64,000 nt of DNA from Pullulanibacillus camelliae (GTDB taxonomy: Bacteria; Bacillota; Bacilli; Bacillales; Sporolactobacillaceae). The stretch covers positions 1 to 64,000 of the forward strand of contig NZ_BMIR01000002.1 in assembly GCF_014642655.1 (NCBI RefSeq). Direction: 5' to 3'. The position numbers and the translations under genes were made by a program. This document shows positions 42,726-51,421 of the stretch, piece after piece. The notes below the pieces were generated by a model. It did not search any database and had not been told where the DNA came from. It saw nothing but the letters and a program-made list of their open reading frames with translations. Numbering within the stretch: position 1 is the stretch's first letter; each line of letters starts with the position of its first letter.

Positions 42726-44279
42726 ATGCGAACCAATCATTCGATGAAAAATATGATTATTGGTATGCTTTCGCAACTCATTATTGCAGGGTTGGGTTTT
42801 ATCTCTAGAAAAGTATTTATTGATAGTCTAGGTGCTGATTATCTTGGCATCAATGGTCTGCTAACTAATGTTTTGTCAATGCTCGCATTGATTGAAAGCG
42901 GTATAGGTACAAGTATTACCTATAGTCTTTATAAGCCACTTGTGAATGATGATCGTCGTAAAATCATTGCCCTTGTACAACTATACAAAAAGGCTTATCT
43001 CATTATTGCTTTCATCGTATGTATTCTAAGCCTAGCATTACTTCCTTTTTTAGGGGTTTTTATAAAAGGTGGCGGCACAGAATCATTTATCATTATTTCT
43101 TATTTAATTTTTGTAGGGAAGAACATGACCTATTATCTTAATGCACATAAAGTCGCATTAATTACGGCTGATCAAAAAAGCTACGTTTTGGCCAGGGTGA
43201 ATATAGGCTTTCAAATCGTAACGATGCTCGCAAAAATAGCCATACTTATTCTCACCCATAATTATATTTTGTTCCTGTTAATCGAACTGATGACATTTAT
43301 CCTTCAAAATATGTACAATGGGCGGATCGTTACTAGAAGATATCCATTTATTAAAACGAGTCCTACGCAGTCTATTGCATCGTCAGAAAAACAGTATTTA
43401 AAGAAAAATATTAAAGCGCTATTTTTGCATAATGTTGGTTCTTATGCGGTGTTTGGCACTGACAATTTACTGATCTCTGCTTTTATCGGAGTGACGACTG
43501 TAGGCTTTTATTCCAACTATACGATGATACTAGGGCAGTTGAGTACACTAATAGCGCCTTTACTAAATGGCATAGGCGCAAGTGTCGGTCACTTAATTGC
43601 TAAGGAAAATGAAACGAGGCGTTACTTTATATTTAAAGTCAGCTATTTTATGAACTTTTGGATTTACTCCGTGGTTATTGTATGCTTATTTAATTTGCTT
43701 GAACCCTTTATCAATTGGTGGCTTGGCAAGGGATTTTTATTGAGCCCATTTACCTTTTGGCTCATTTTAGTGAATTTTTATTTAACGGGCTTACGTACGT
43801 CCATTTCAACTTTTAAGACTAAGGCAGGCATTTTTATTCAGGATAAGTATATGCCCTTAATAGAAGCCTTTATCAATCTTGTGGCCTCACTTATTCTTGT
43901 TCATTTCATTGGATTATCTGGCATCTTTTTAGGAACGACAATCAGTACTTTAGCAACCGTATTCTGGAATGTGCCTCGATTGACATATAAGCATGTCTTT
44001 AAGCGATCAGTAGGATCATATTTTGCTCAGTATGCGCTTTATGCTGGATTAACGTTAACCATGTGTGTGCTAACAATGTCTATTGGCAAGATTCTAGTAA
44101 GTGGTGTGACTTTATTGGCGCTAATTGAACGAGGTCTTATTTGTGTGGTGCTATCGAATCTCCTCTACATTCTTCTCTTTTACAAAACAACTGAATTTCA
44201 ATATTTATTGCAGCTTGTAAGTCATCTTATTTCTAATATGAAAACAAAGTGGGGTGAAAGGGAAAGAGCTAAAGCTTGA
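42726..44279 (+). CDS. Polysaccharide flippase (Wzx/EpsK-like, MOP superfamily)
   Basis: A 517-residue membrane protein with about 12-14 hydrophobic segments. The N-terminal stretch IIGMLSQLIIAGLGFISRKVF, then LGADYLGINGLLTNVLSMLALIES-type region (about residues 37-60) is characteristic of MOP-family flippases for lipid-linked repeat units. It moves the completed unit to the outer face for the EpsG-like polymerase. It starts 1 nt after the previous stop and has a weak ribosome site, so translation is probably coupled. Confidence 0.88.
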   Translation: MRTNHSMKNMIIGMLSQLIIAGLGFISRKVFIDSLGADYLGINGLLTNVLSMLALIESGIGTSITYSLYKPLVNDDRRKIIALVQLYKKAYLIIAFIVCILSLALLPFLGVFIKGGGTESFIIISYLIFVGKNMTYYLNAHKVALITADQKSYVLARVNIGFQIVTMLAKIAILILTHNYILFLLIELMTFILQNMYNGRIVTRRYPFIKTSPTQSIASSEKQYLKKNIKALFLHNVGSYAVFGTDNLLISAFIGVTTVGFYSNYTMILGQLSTLIAPLLNGIGASVGHLIAKENETRRYFIFKVSYFMNFWIYSVVIVCLFNLLEPFINWWLGKGFLLSPFTFWLILVNFYLTGLRTSISTFKTKAGIFIQDKYMPLIEAFINLVASLILVHFIGLSGIFLGTTISTLATVFWNVPRLTYKHVFKRSVGSYFAQYALYAGLTLTMCVLTMSIGKILVSGVTLLALIERGLICVVLSNLLYILLFYKTTEFQYLLQLVSHLISNMKTKWGERERAKA

Positions 44280-44297
44280 AGTTAAGGAGGGTGTGAC

Positions 44298-45221
44298 ATG
44301 AAGCACAGACGAGTAAAAAAACTTTTTATCATTCTTGGGACCGTTATTGGTCTCCTTTTTTTGGCGGTAGGAGCAGGTGGCTTTTATTTCTATCACGCTG
44401 TTAAGCATACGGCTCAGGAGGTATATAAGCCTTTAAAAACAAAGAAAAATAAAGCATTGCCACTTGAAAAGGAGGCAGGGTCTTCATCAACAGATTCCAA
44501 GGCGATCAATGTGTTGCTGCTAGGGGTAGATGAACGCCCAGGTGACAAAGGGCGCTCGGACACGATGATTGTTGCCACCCTTAATCCACAAAAACAGAGC
44601 CTGGAGATGGTGAGTATTCCGCGGGATACAAGAGTTCACATCGCTGGGCGGGCAGGATATAGCAAAATTAATGCGGCCTATGCTTATGGAGATGAAGCGT
44701 TAGCGGTTGAAACCGTAGAGGATTACTTAAATATTCATCTTGATTATTATTTGAAAATGAATATGGAAGGCTTAGAAAGCTTAGTTAATGCAGTAGGAGG
44801 TGTGACTGTAAATAATGCGCAGTCATGGACAGCCAACGGATTTAACTATCATAAAGGCGAGCTACATTTAAATGGGAAAGAAGCCTTGGGCTATACGAGG
44901 ATGCGCCATGATGATCCTCAAGGGGATTTTGGTCGAAATAGCAGGCAGCGTCAAGTGATCGAAGCGATCATCGGCAAGGGAAAGCAGGTGCATACATTGA
45001 CGACTATCCAATCAATATTGCATGCGGTAGGCCGCAATGTTCAAACGAATTTAACATTTACAGATATGAAAACATTGGCAATGAAATATCGCCAATGCAG
45101 TCAAAATATGACGAATTATGAAGTCAAAGGCACGCCCAAATCTATTGACGGGATCAGTTGGGTTTTAGTGAGCAAGCAAGAGCGCCAGCATGTACATGAT
45201 CTTATTGAAGGTGCAATGTAA
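44298..45221 (+). CDS. LCP family polymer ligase (LytR-CpsA-Psr)
   Basis: A 307-residue membrane-anchored extracellular enzyme. One N-terminal helix (LFIILGTVIGLLFLAVGAGG) is followed by the LCP domain: VLLLGVDERPGDKGRSDTMI (about residue 70), VSIPRDTRVHIAG with the key Arg/Asp residues, KINAAYAYG and GYTRMRHDDPQGDFGRNSRQ (about 200). LCP proteins transfer lipid-linked polymer to peptidoglycan. Its presence at the end of the operon suggests that some of the EPS or phosphoglycerol polymer is wall-anchored. AAGGAGGGTG precedes the ATG. Confidence 0.92.
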   Translation: MKHRRVKKLFIILGTVIGLLFLAVGAGGFYFYHAVKHTAQEVYKPLKTKKNKALPLEKEAGSSSTDSKAINVLLLGVDERPGDKGRSDTMIVATLNPQKQSLEMVSIPRDTRVHIAGRAGYSKINAAYAYGDEALAVETVEDYLNIHLDYYLKMNMEGLESLVNAVGGVTVNNAQSWTANGFNYHKGELHLNGKEALGYTRMRHDDPQGDFGRNSRQRQVIEAIIGKGKQVHTLTTIQSILHAVGRNVQTNLTFTDMKTLAMKYRQCSQNMTNYEVKGTPKSIDGISWVLVSKQERQHVHDLIEGAM

Positions 45222-45242
45222 TGAGAAATGGAGGGATGGCGA

Positions 45243-46292
45243 GTGAGTATTCTAGTTACGGGTGGAGCCGGTTATATTGGGAGTCATACATGTGTGGAGC
45301 TCCTGAATGCTGGTTATGAGGTGATTGTGTTAGATAATCTAGCTAATAGCAATCAAGAAGTATTAAAGCGTATTGAAGCCCTGACAGATCAAAAAGTGCT
45401 ACATTACCAAAGAGATATGTGTCATCAGGGCGTATTAGAGGAAATATTTCGCCGGCATTCTATTGAGGCGGTGATTCACTTTGCTGGATTGAAGGCAGTA
45501 GGAGAGTCTGTAGCAGAACCCTTAAAGTATTATGCAACAAACGTTATGGGGGCGTTGTCTTTATGTGAGGTCATGGCACATTTTAATGTGAAAAAGCTAG
45601 TATTTAGCTCTTCAGCAACCGTTTATGGCTCTCTAGAGAACGTCCCTTTGCCTGAAAATGTCCCCTTATCAGCGACCAATCCATATGGGCGGACCAAGCT
45701 CATGATTGAGCATATTTTAAATGATATCTATCGTGCTGACCCAAGCTGGAGTATTGCTAAATTGCGCTATTTTAATCCAGTCGGCGCCCATCCAAGCGGA
45801 TTGATAGGGGAGGACCCACATGGCATGCCCAATAATCTGGTGCCGTTTATCACACAAGTGGCTGTAGGCAAAAGGCAAAGTGTCATAATTTTCGGAAATG
45901 ATTATGATACCTGTGATGGTACGGGTGTGCGTGATTATGTCCATGTCATGGATCTTGCTCACGGGCATCTTAAGGCTCTCAAGTCTGTTTTAGAGACAAC
46001 GGGAGTAGAGGCTTATAACTTAGGAACAGGAAAAGGCTATAGTGTCTTACAAATGATCCATGCCTTTGAGAAAGTAACCGGACGATCGATTCCGTATACG
46101 GTAACAAATAGGCGCCCAGGTGATGTCGCAATGAGCTATGCAGATCCTGCAAAAGCACAGCGAATATTAGGGTGGACTGCACACAGGAATTTGGAAAAGA
46201 TGTGTGAAGACGCCTGGCTTTGGCAGCGGAATAACCCCGATGGTTACGCGACAGAAGTCCCTCGATGGGACAATGTGTCTGCCCCTATTTAG
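45243..46292 (+). CDS. galE: UDP-glucose 4-epimerase
   Basis: A 349-residue SDR enzyme interconverting UDP-Glc and UDP-Gal (or the GlcNAc forms). The NAD loop is ILVTGGAGYIGSHTCVEL, followed by FAGLKAVGESV, the Ser site VFSSSATVYG and the Tyr-x-x-x-Lys motif in NPYGRTKLMIEH (about residue 152). GTG 45243 is chosen because GGAGGG is 7 nt upstream; the ATG at 45228 overlaps that ribosome site. It supplies galactose-type precursors and is the last EPS gene. No strong terminator follows immediately. Confidence 0.92.
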   Translation: MSILVTGGAGYIGSHTCVELLNAGYEVIVLDNLANSNQEVLKRIEALTDQKVLHYQRDMCHQGVLEEIFRRHSIEAVIHFAGLKAVGESVAEPLKYYATNVMGALSLCEVMAHFNVKKLVFSSSATVYGSLENVPLPENVPLSATNPYGRTKLMIEHILNDIYRADPSWSIAKLRYFNPVGAHPSGLIGEDPHGMPNNLVPFITQVAVGKRQSVIIFGNDYDTCDGTGVRDYVHVMDLAHGHLKALKSVLETTGVEAYNLGTGKGYSVLQMIHAFEKVTGRSIPYTVTNRRPGDVAMSYADPAKAQRILGWTAHRNLEKMCEDAWLWQRNNPDGYATEVPRWDNVSAPI

Positions 46293-46343
46293 AGAAGGGA
46301 GCAGCGATTGACAACATAAGGCTGAGGTGCTAAGATGATAACA

Positions 46344-46363
46344 ATTCGTTCTATATAACGAAT
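46344..46363. promoter_or_regulatory. Inverted repeat / SinR-like element before the orphan lasso precursor
   Basis: ATTCGTT-CTATAT-AACGAAT is a perfect 7-bp dyad. Bases 46348-46363 (GTTCTATATAACGAAT) also fit the GTTC-N8-GAAC layout of the sites at 15636 and 22794, except for a final T. Confidence 0.45.
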
Positions 46364-46371
46364 ATTTAGAT

Positions 46372-46399
46372 TTGTATTATGTTGAATATTCTTTATAAT
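46372..46399 (+). promoter_or_regulatory. Candidate promoter of the orphan lasso precursor
   Basis: TTGTAT (46372-46377), a 16-nt spacer and TATAAT (46394-46399) lie 35 nt before the start codon, so the gene seems to have its own promoter apart from the EPS operon. Confidence 0.55.
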
Positions 46400-46433
46400 G
46401 AATAATTTCATAAAGATGAAAGGTGGTGAAACA

Positions 46434-46565
46434 ATGAAAAAGGAATGGCAAACGCCGCAATTAGAAGTACTGAGTATTAATATGACAATGAAGTTCCCTG
46501 ATCATGGCTGTCATGATGGGGGCGGTAAAGACAATGGAGGCGGAGGTGGCGATGATTATAGCTGA
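46434..46565 (+). CDS. Second (orphan) paeninodin-family lasso precursor
   Basis: A 43-residue precursor, the same length as the one at 17626. The leader MKKEWQTPQLEVLSINMTM differs from the first at 5 of 19 positions and keeps the WxTPxLEVL block and Thr at -2. The core is also 24 residues: KFPDHGCHD, then GGGKDNGGGGGDDYS. Asp9 is kept for a Lys1-Asp9 ring, and the terminal Ser is kept for the kinase. The Gly-rich tail lacks bulky plug residues except Tyr23. No maturation genes are adjacent; the enzymes at 15.7-22.7 kb could act in trans. AGGTGG precedes the ATG. Confidence 0.88.
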   Translation: MKKEWQTPQLEVLSINMTMKFPDHGCHDGGGKDNGGGGGDDYS

Positions 46566-46601
46566 CCACTCCTCATAAACTTCATAGCATAACTGACGTT
46601 A

Positions 46602-46643
46602 AGCAGCCTTTATGCATAAGTACATAAGGGCTGCTGGTTTTGT
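46602..46643 (+). terminator. Rho-independent terminator after the orphan precursor
   Basis: AGCAGCCTTTATG pairs with CATAAGGGCTGCT (one G-T pair), followed by GGTTTTGTT. It lies 37 nt after the stop, so the precursor is a short single-gene transcript. Confidence 0.8.
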
Positions 46644-46765
46644 TAGTGAATGAGGAATCTTACTAAGCGTGGGCTAGTGTTCACTCCTATAGAGTCATGT
46701 GAGGATGATAAGCCAAATTTTCTAAGGTAAACGTCATCTTTTTTTTATAAAGTGGAGGTCATGCT

Positions 46766-47347
46766 ATGTATCAGCGTGTGACGACAGCCAGACAGCAAAA
46801 AGCTTTTGCAAAAACGTGGGAGTATTTTTGCAGGAAATATGGGTGGTTGAATGACCCGTATGCCAAGAAGGGTATGCGCTATAATTTATTGCTGGATAAA
46901 TCCACATTCTTCCAGAGAAAGAAAGTGATTGGCACGGTAGAATTCATTCCATATGATCCCAACAATCCGGAAAGCACGATTGAACCGCATTGCCCCTTTT
47001 CAGATGATGAGGGGATTCGCTTACACCAAGCGCGAACATGGGAGATTGATAAGCTCTGTATCCATGAGGACTTTCAAAAAAAAGGGCATTTTAATCAGTT
47101 CATTGCTATTTTCTTTGCTCATATGAAAGCAACTCAGCCCAAATTTTATATTGGGTTAATGGAAGAAAAATTTTTTAGAATGCTTCGCATGTCATTTGGT
47201 TTAAAAGTCGTGCAGCAAAAAGAAAAAATCGTCAGTCCACAAACAACCTTGGTTCCCATTCTTTTTGATGTTGAACAGTTTTTAAGTGATTCAAAGCGTG
47301 TGGACCACCTGCAGAACATAAGTGCAAAAAGGATAAATGGATACTAA
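46766..47347 (+). CDS. GNAT/acyl-homoserine-lactone-synthase-like N-acyltransferase
   Basis: A 193-residue protein with a GNAT-like core: FFQRKKVIGTVEFIPYD, then ARTWEIDKLCIHEDFQKKGH (beta4/alpha3 CoA-loop region, about residue 90), then KFYIGLMEEKFFRMLRMSFG. The EIDKLCI strand followed by a turnover loop is reminiscent of LuxI/FeeM-type acyl transferases. GTGGAGG precedes its ATG. It sits 200 nt after the orphan lasso precursor but beyond a terminator, so a functional link is only suggested. The substrate is unknown. Confidence 0.65.
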   Translation: MYQRVTTARQQKAFAKTWEYFCRKYGWLNDPYAKKGMRYNLLLDKSTFFQRKKVIGTVEFIPYDPNNPESTIEPHCPFSDDEGIRLHQARTWEIDKLCIHEDFQKKGHFNQFIAIFFAHMKATQPKFYIGLMEEKFFRMLRMSFGLKVVQQKEKIVSPQTTLVPILFDVEQFLSDSKRVDHLQNISAKRINGY

Positions 47348-47502
47348 AGATCGCTTAGCTTTCACCGTTTCACTTGTACTTTTGATGTGATCTTTCAAAT
47401 CCCACACAAAGGTGTTCAAAAGTCTCAAATGACGAAAGGTCAAAGTCGGAACTTTTACGATCCCCTTAGAAAGCGTTAGCAAAAGGTTATAAATTTATGA
47501 TA

Positions 47503-47531
47503 GTATAAAAAACCCAGCGAATAGGCTGGGG
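47503..47531 (-). terminator. Terminator of sspH
   Basis: On the minus strand CCCCAGCC and GCTGGG form a hairpin followed by a run of T (AAAAAA on the plus strand). It lies a few bases after the sspH stop. Confidence 0.85.
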
Positions 47532-47536
47532 AAAGC

Positions 47537-47716
47537 TTACTGCTCTATTAAGCTGGTCAGTGGCACCTCTTGTTCTTGTTCCGGAGCACTTAATGGATAG
47601 ATTCTAGCGGTTTCACCGCTATCATTGACATGTTGAATATAGATGGGCTGCCCTTGATAGGAGACAGAGATCATTTCTGGAGAATTAACAATTTCGATTG
47701 CGCGTTCTTTATTCAT
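47537..47716 (-). CDS. sspH: H-type small acid-soluble spore protein
   Basis: A 59-residue protein not found by length-limited gene calling. It begins MNKERAIEIVNSPEMISVSY and continues QGQPIYIQHVNDSGETARIY, matching the SspH family (NAKRAQEISES..., then GxPIYIQHVDEExxTARIY). AAGAAGGCG precedes the ATG. It is made in the forespore and coats spore DNA or core. It shows that the organism forms endospores. Confidence 0.9.
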   Translation of the reverse strand: MNKERAIEIVNSPEMISVSYQGQPIYIQHVNDSGETARIYPLSAPEQEQEVPLTSLIEQ

Positions 47717-47784
47717 AATTTCGCCTTCTTTTTACTTCTAATATGGACGATCAAAGGCAGATTTATGCAAAGGGACATTTTATA

Positions 47785-48891
47785 TTAGGCGCTGAACATG
47801 CGTTCAATCGCTTGCAAGGCTTCGGTCGCAATAGCTTCATCTACTTGGACGATATTGATCGGTTGCTCTTGTAGCACTGCTTCAAGGGACCAAAGCAGAT
47901 GTGGCAGGTCAATGCGATTCATCGTGAGACATGGGCACATATTTGGATTTAAAGACCGAATGTGCTTCTTTGGATAGGCCTGCCTCAAGCGATTCACAAG
48001 GTTCATTTCGGTGCCAATGGCCCATGAGCTGCCATCTGGTGCCTGTTTGATGGTTTCTATGATTTTTTGTGTCGAGCCAGAAATATCTGCATGCGTAACC
48101 ACTTCATAAGGGCATTCAGGGTGGACGAGAATTGTAATATTTGGATCTTCTTCTCTACATGCTTCGATGTTAGCGACTGTAAACTTTTCATGAACGGAGC
48201 AGTGTCCCTTCCACAATATCACCCGCGAGGTCTCTAGATGATGTACTGCGTCGCCTTCAAAAACATTGCGAATAGGATTCCATACCACCATATCCTCAAG
48301 AGCAATCCCCATTTTGGCAGCTGTATTTCGACCTAAGTGCTGATCGGGTAAAAAAAGCACGCGCGCTTTTTGCGAAAAAGCCCATTTTAACATAGGCTCA
48401 GCGTTTGAAGAAGTCAAAGTGGCGCCACCATGCCGTCCGCAGAAAGCTTTAATGGCTGCAGTTGAATTGACATAGGTCAGTGGAATCACAGTGTCTCCAA
48501 ATTGCTCTTGAATGACCGACCACGCACGTTCAAGCTGATGGATGTTGGCCATGTCAGCCATCGAACAGCCCGCGCGTAAATCCGGTAAGATAACCTTTTG
48601 GGCATTTGAAGTCAGAATATCAGCCGTCTCAGCCATGAAATGAACGCCGCAAAATACAATATATTCTGCTTCTTGGGCTGAGGCCGAAATTTTAGCAAGT
48701 TGAAGAGAATCACCTGTCGCATCTGCAAATTGGATGACTTCATCCTTTTGATAGTGATGGCCTGGAATAAATAAGCGATCCCCTAGCACTGATTTAATTT
48801 CTTTCACCCTGTTCATCATTTGAACGTCAGAAAGCTCTAAAATAGAGTCAGGGAGCTGATGTGAGGTGCGGATCGTTTCCAATATACTCAT
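47785..48891 (-). CDS. nadA: Quinolinate synthase A
   Basis: A 368-residue [4Fe-4S] enzyme that condenses iminoaspartate with DHAP to quinolinate in NAD synthesis. Cluster-type Cys residues are seen in [18 protein letters not shown] (about residue 99), HPECPYEVV (about 258) and [15 protein letters not shown] (about 320). [14 protein letters not shown] near the N terminus is the substrate loop. It is the third gene of nadB-nadC-nadA, overlapping nadC by 44 nt. Confidence 0.95.
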   Translation of the reverse strand: MSILETIRTSHQLPDSILELSDVQMMNRVKEIKSVLGDRLFIPGHHYQKDEVIQFADATGDSLQLAKISASAQEAEYIVFCGVHFMAETADILTSNAQKVILPDLRAGCSMADMANIHQLERAWSVIQEQFGDTVIPLTYVNSTAAIKAFCGRHGGATLTSSNAEPMLKWAFSQKARVLFLPDQHLGRNTAAKMGIALEDMVVWNPIRNVFEGDAVHHLETSRVILWKGHCSVHEKFTVANIEACREEDPNITILVHPECPYEVVTHADISGSTQKIIETIKQAPDGSSWAIGTEMNLVNRLRQAYPKKHIRSLNPNMCPCLTMNRIDLPHLLWSLEAVLQEQPINIVQVDEAIATEALQAIERMFSA

Positions 48892-49735
48892 GGTTCACAC
48901 TTCCTTTTATGAGATTAAAGCTAATATCTAGCGCTGTGACAGAGTGGGTTAAATAACCTAACGAAATATAATCAACGCCTGTATCGGAATAAGCGTGAAG
49001 ATTATCTAAACTGATGCCTCCTGAGGCCTCGGTGACAATGTGGTCAGGCACCAGTGGGACAAATTCTCGAACTTCCTCAGGTGTACGATTATCAAACATG
49101 ATGACATCAACGCCTGCATGAACCGCTTCTAATACCTGTGCTTTACATTCGGTTTCCACTTCGATTTTCGCCATATGTCCAAGTCTTGATTTGGCGATTT
49201 CCACCGCAGCACGAATGCTTCCGCAATGTTCAATATGATTGTCTTTAATCATGACACCATCATAAAGTCCAAAGCGATGGTTAGATCCCCCACCTGTAGT
49301 GACAGCATATTTATCTAGCATGCGCAGGCCAGGCACTGTTTTACGTGTATCGGTAATCTTTGTGTGGTCAGAACAAAGGGTATCAACCGCTTGTCGAGTT
49401 TGGGTGGCAATCCCACTCATACGCTGAACAAGGTTTAATAACACCCTTTCACGACTTAATAGCGCTTGAACGGGGCCAGAGACCCAGAAGAGATCCTGCC
49501 CTTTTTTTATCCGTTCGCCATCTTTGACCATGGGGCGGATTTGAATGGAAGGATTAGCAAGAAGGTAGCCTTGGTGCAAGACATCCAATCCAGAAAATAC
49601 GCCATCAGCCTTGGCCGTGAAAATTCCTTCCGCATGATCTTCTTCAGAGAATAGCGCTTGGCTGGTTAAATCGCCTTCACCAAAATCCTCTAAAAAAAAT
49701 GATTGGAGTAAAGCTTGCAGCTTAATAATATTCAT
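48848..49735 (-). CDS. nadC: Nicotinate-nucleotide pyrophosphorylase (carboxylating)
   Basis: A 295-residue enzyme turning quinolinate and PRPP into nicotinate mononucleotide. Landmarks are [17 protein letters not shown] at the start, [39 protein letters not shown] (substrate Arg/Lys residues) and [11 protein letters not shown]. The start at 49735 (MNIIKL) has AAGGAG upstream; the open frame reaches 78 nt further into nadB. Overlaps with nadB (14 nt) and nadA (44 nt) indicate a coupled operon. Confidence 0.95.
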   Translation of the reverse strand: MNIIKLQALLQSFFLEDFGEGDLTSQALFSEEDHAEGIFTAKADGVFSGLDVLHQGYLLANPSIQIRPMVKDGERIKKGQDLFWVSGPVQALLSRERVLLNLVQRMSGIATQTRQAVDTLCSDHTKITDTRKTVPGLRMLDKYAVTTGGGSNHRFGLYDGVMIKDNHIEHCGSIRAAVEIAKSRLGHMAKIEVETECKAQVLEAVHAGVDVIMFDNRTPEEVREFVPLVPDHIVTEASGGISLDNLHAYSDTGVDYISLGYLTHSVTALDISFNLIKGSVNHEYIGNDPHLTSAP

Positions 49736-51311
49736 AAATGCCACACTCCTTTTTGATTCTTTTTTGTAGCCATGCCTCTTGTTCATCTGGGAAATCACTG
49801 CGATAATGGGCACCGCGACTTTCCTGACGTTCTAGCATGGAGGTCGCCATGAGCCAAGCCACGGTTATCATATGCCAACGCTCTGCCTCCTGGGGATTGA
49901 GTAGCGTTATTGGCCATCCTGAAAACGTGTCAATAATCGGCTTTAGCCAATCAATTAGCTCAAGTAAATCGCAACTGTTGCGTAAAATACCGCAATGATG
50001 TGTCACCTGTGCCTGAATCGCTTGCTTTGAAGGGAGAAGCTGCTTGACCTTGCGATAGGGCGCATCGTATTGAAGATGGATTCTCTGCCTTTCTAAATAA
50101 ATGACTTTTCGATGGTGATCAGCTAGACCCTGTTGTTTTGGGCAAGCGTTGATATAACCGGCAAGACTCAGGGCACTATCAACTGCTTCTAATAAAGAAT
50201 TGCTGGCGAGACGATTAGCACCATGAATGCCAGTACAAGCTGCTTCACCGATGGCGTATAAGCCTTTGATGGATGTACGACCGTCAGCATCCACCTCGAT
50301 GCCACCCATAATGAAATGGGCTCCGGGAGAAATGGGTATCTTTTTATTTTCTAAGGAGATACCTGCCTTTTGGCACATCGCATAAATAGAAGGGAAGCGC
50401 TGCTTGAAATGATGCACCTTGGTAATATCAAGAAAAAGCGTATCTCCTTTAAGAAAATGCTTGTAGAGGGCTCTAGCCACAATATCCCGTGGTGCCAGGT
50501 CTTTTAAGGGATGGGCGTTCTTTAGAATTGCCTCTCCATTTTGATTAACGATCACTGCCCCCTCTCCTCGAACCGCTTCTGAAATCAGTATGCCTTCCTC
50601 TAAGCCTGGTACCTGAAGTAAAGTTGGATGGAACTGAATAAATTCCATATCTGTTACTCCTGCACCTGCCTGATAGGCGAGGGCAATGCCGTCGCCAGTG
50701 ATAGTGATGGCGTTCGAGGTGCGTTCATAGAGCTGCCCAACACCGCCTGTTGCTAACACGATATGCTTGGCTGTGTATAAGAGCAGCTGATTGTCACTGT
50801 TTTTTGCCCATACGCCGCAGCATATGCCATCCTTTATGAGCAAATCGATTCCTTGTGTGAAGTCATGGATGGAGACATGATCAGGGAGCTGACTTTTCAG
50901 TGTTGTCATGATGTTTTTCCCTGTAGCATCTCCGCCAGAATGGAGGATTCTTGCTGTACTATGCCCCCCTTCTTTTGTACGAGCGAGCTCGCCAAAAGCG
51001 TTGGTATCAAAAGGGACGCCAAGTTGGATGAGCCTTTCAATAATCTGTGGACTATTTTGGATCAGTGTAGCCACTCTTTCGAAATTATTGTGATATCTCC
51101 CAGCAAGTAATGTATCGTTAATATGACTGTTATAGGAATCATCAGGAGTGGTGACTCCAGCAATCCCACCTTGGGCTTTATATGAATTACACGTTTGCCA
51201 GGCTGCTTTTGTGAGACATATCACATGCTGGTCCTGAGAGAGACTGTAAGCGAGCATTAGCCCTGCAAGACCACTACCAACAATGAGAGTATCTGCATGA
51301 TATGTATACAC
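49722..51311 (-). CDS. nadB: L-aspartate oxidase
   Basis: A 529-residue flavoprotein making iminoaspartate for NadA. The FAD-binding N terminus is ADTLIVGSGLAGLMLAYSLS. The flavoprotein signature follows (SYKAQGGIAGV, about residue 43), then GGHSTARILHSGGDATGK (about 115) and GIHGANRLASNSLLEAV (about 362). It is first in the minus-strand nad operon and divergent from the cysteine desulfurase gene, as in B. subtilis. Confidence 0.95.
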   Translation of the reverse strand: MYTYHADTLIVGSGLAGLMLAYSLSQDQHVICLTKAAWQTCNSYKAQGGIAGVTTPDDSYNSHINDTLLAGRYHNNFERVATLIQNSPQIIERLIQLGVPFDTNAFGELARTKEGGHSTARILHSGGDATGKNIMTTLKSQLPDHVSIHDFTQGIDLLIKDGICCGVWAKNSDNQLLLYTAKHIVLATGGVGQLYERTSNAITITGDGIALAYQAGAGVTDMEFIQFHPTLLQVPGLEEGILISEAVRGEGAVIVNQNGEAILKNAHPLKDLAPRDIVARALYKHFLKGDTLFLDITKVHHFKQRFPSIYAMCQKAGISLENKKIPISPGAHFIMGGIEVDADGRTSIKGLYAIGEAACTGIHGANRLASNSLLEAVDSALSLAGYINACPKQQGLADHHRKVIYLERQRIHLQYDAPYRKVKQLLPSKQAIQAQVTHHCGILRNSCDLLELIDWLKPIIDTFSGWPITLLNPQEAERWHMITVAWLMATSMLERQESRGAHYRSDFPDEQEAWLQKRIKKECGIYEYY

Positions 51312-51330
51312 ACCTCTTCACCCTTTATTT

Positions 51331-51368
51331 ACATGTGTCTTGACATATATATTGGCACACTATTAAAC
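51331..51368. promoter_or_regulatory. Divergent nadB/nifS control region
   Basis: The 110-bp gap contains ATGTGTCTTGACAT (51333-51346), a partly symmetric element, with TTGACA (51340-51345) as a possible -35 box and TATTAA/TTAAAC about 16-17 nt later for nifS. In B. subtilis this gap is bound by NiaR (YrxA) with nicotinate; the element is compatible with that type of site. No niaR gene lies nearby here. Confidence 0.4.
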
Positions 51369-51421
51369 TATTGGCAAGAAAAAAATGCTTCACTAATTAA
51401 GATAAAAAGGAGCTGTTCACA

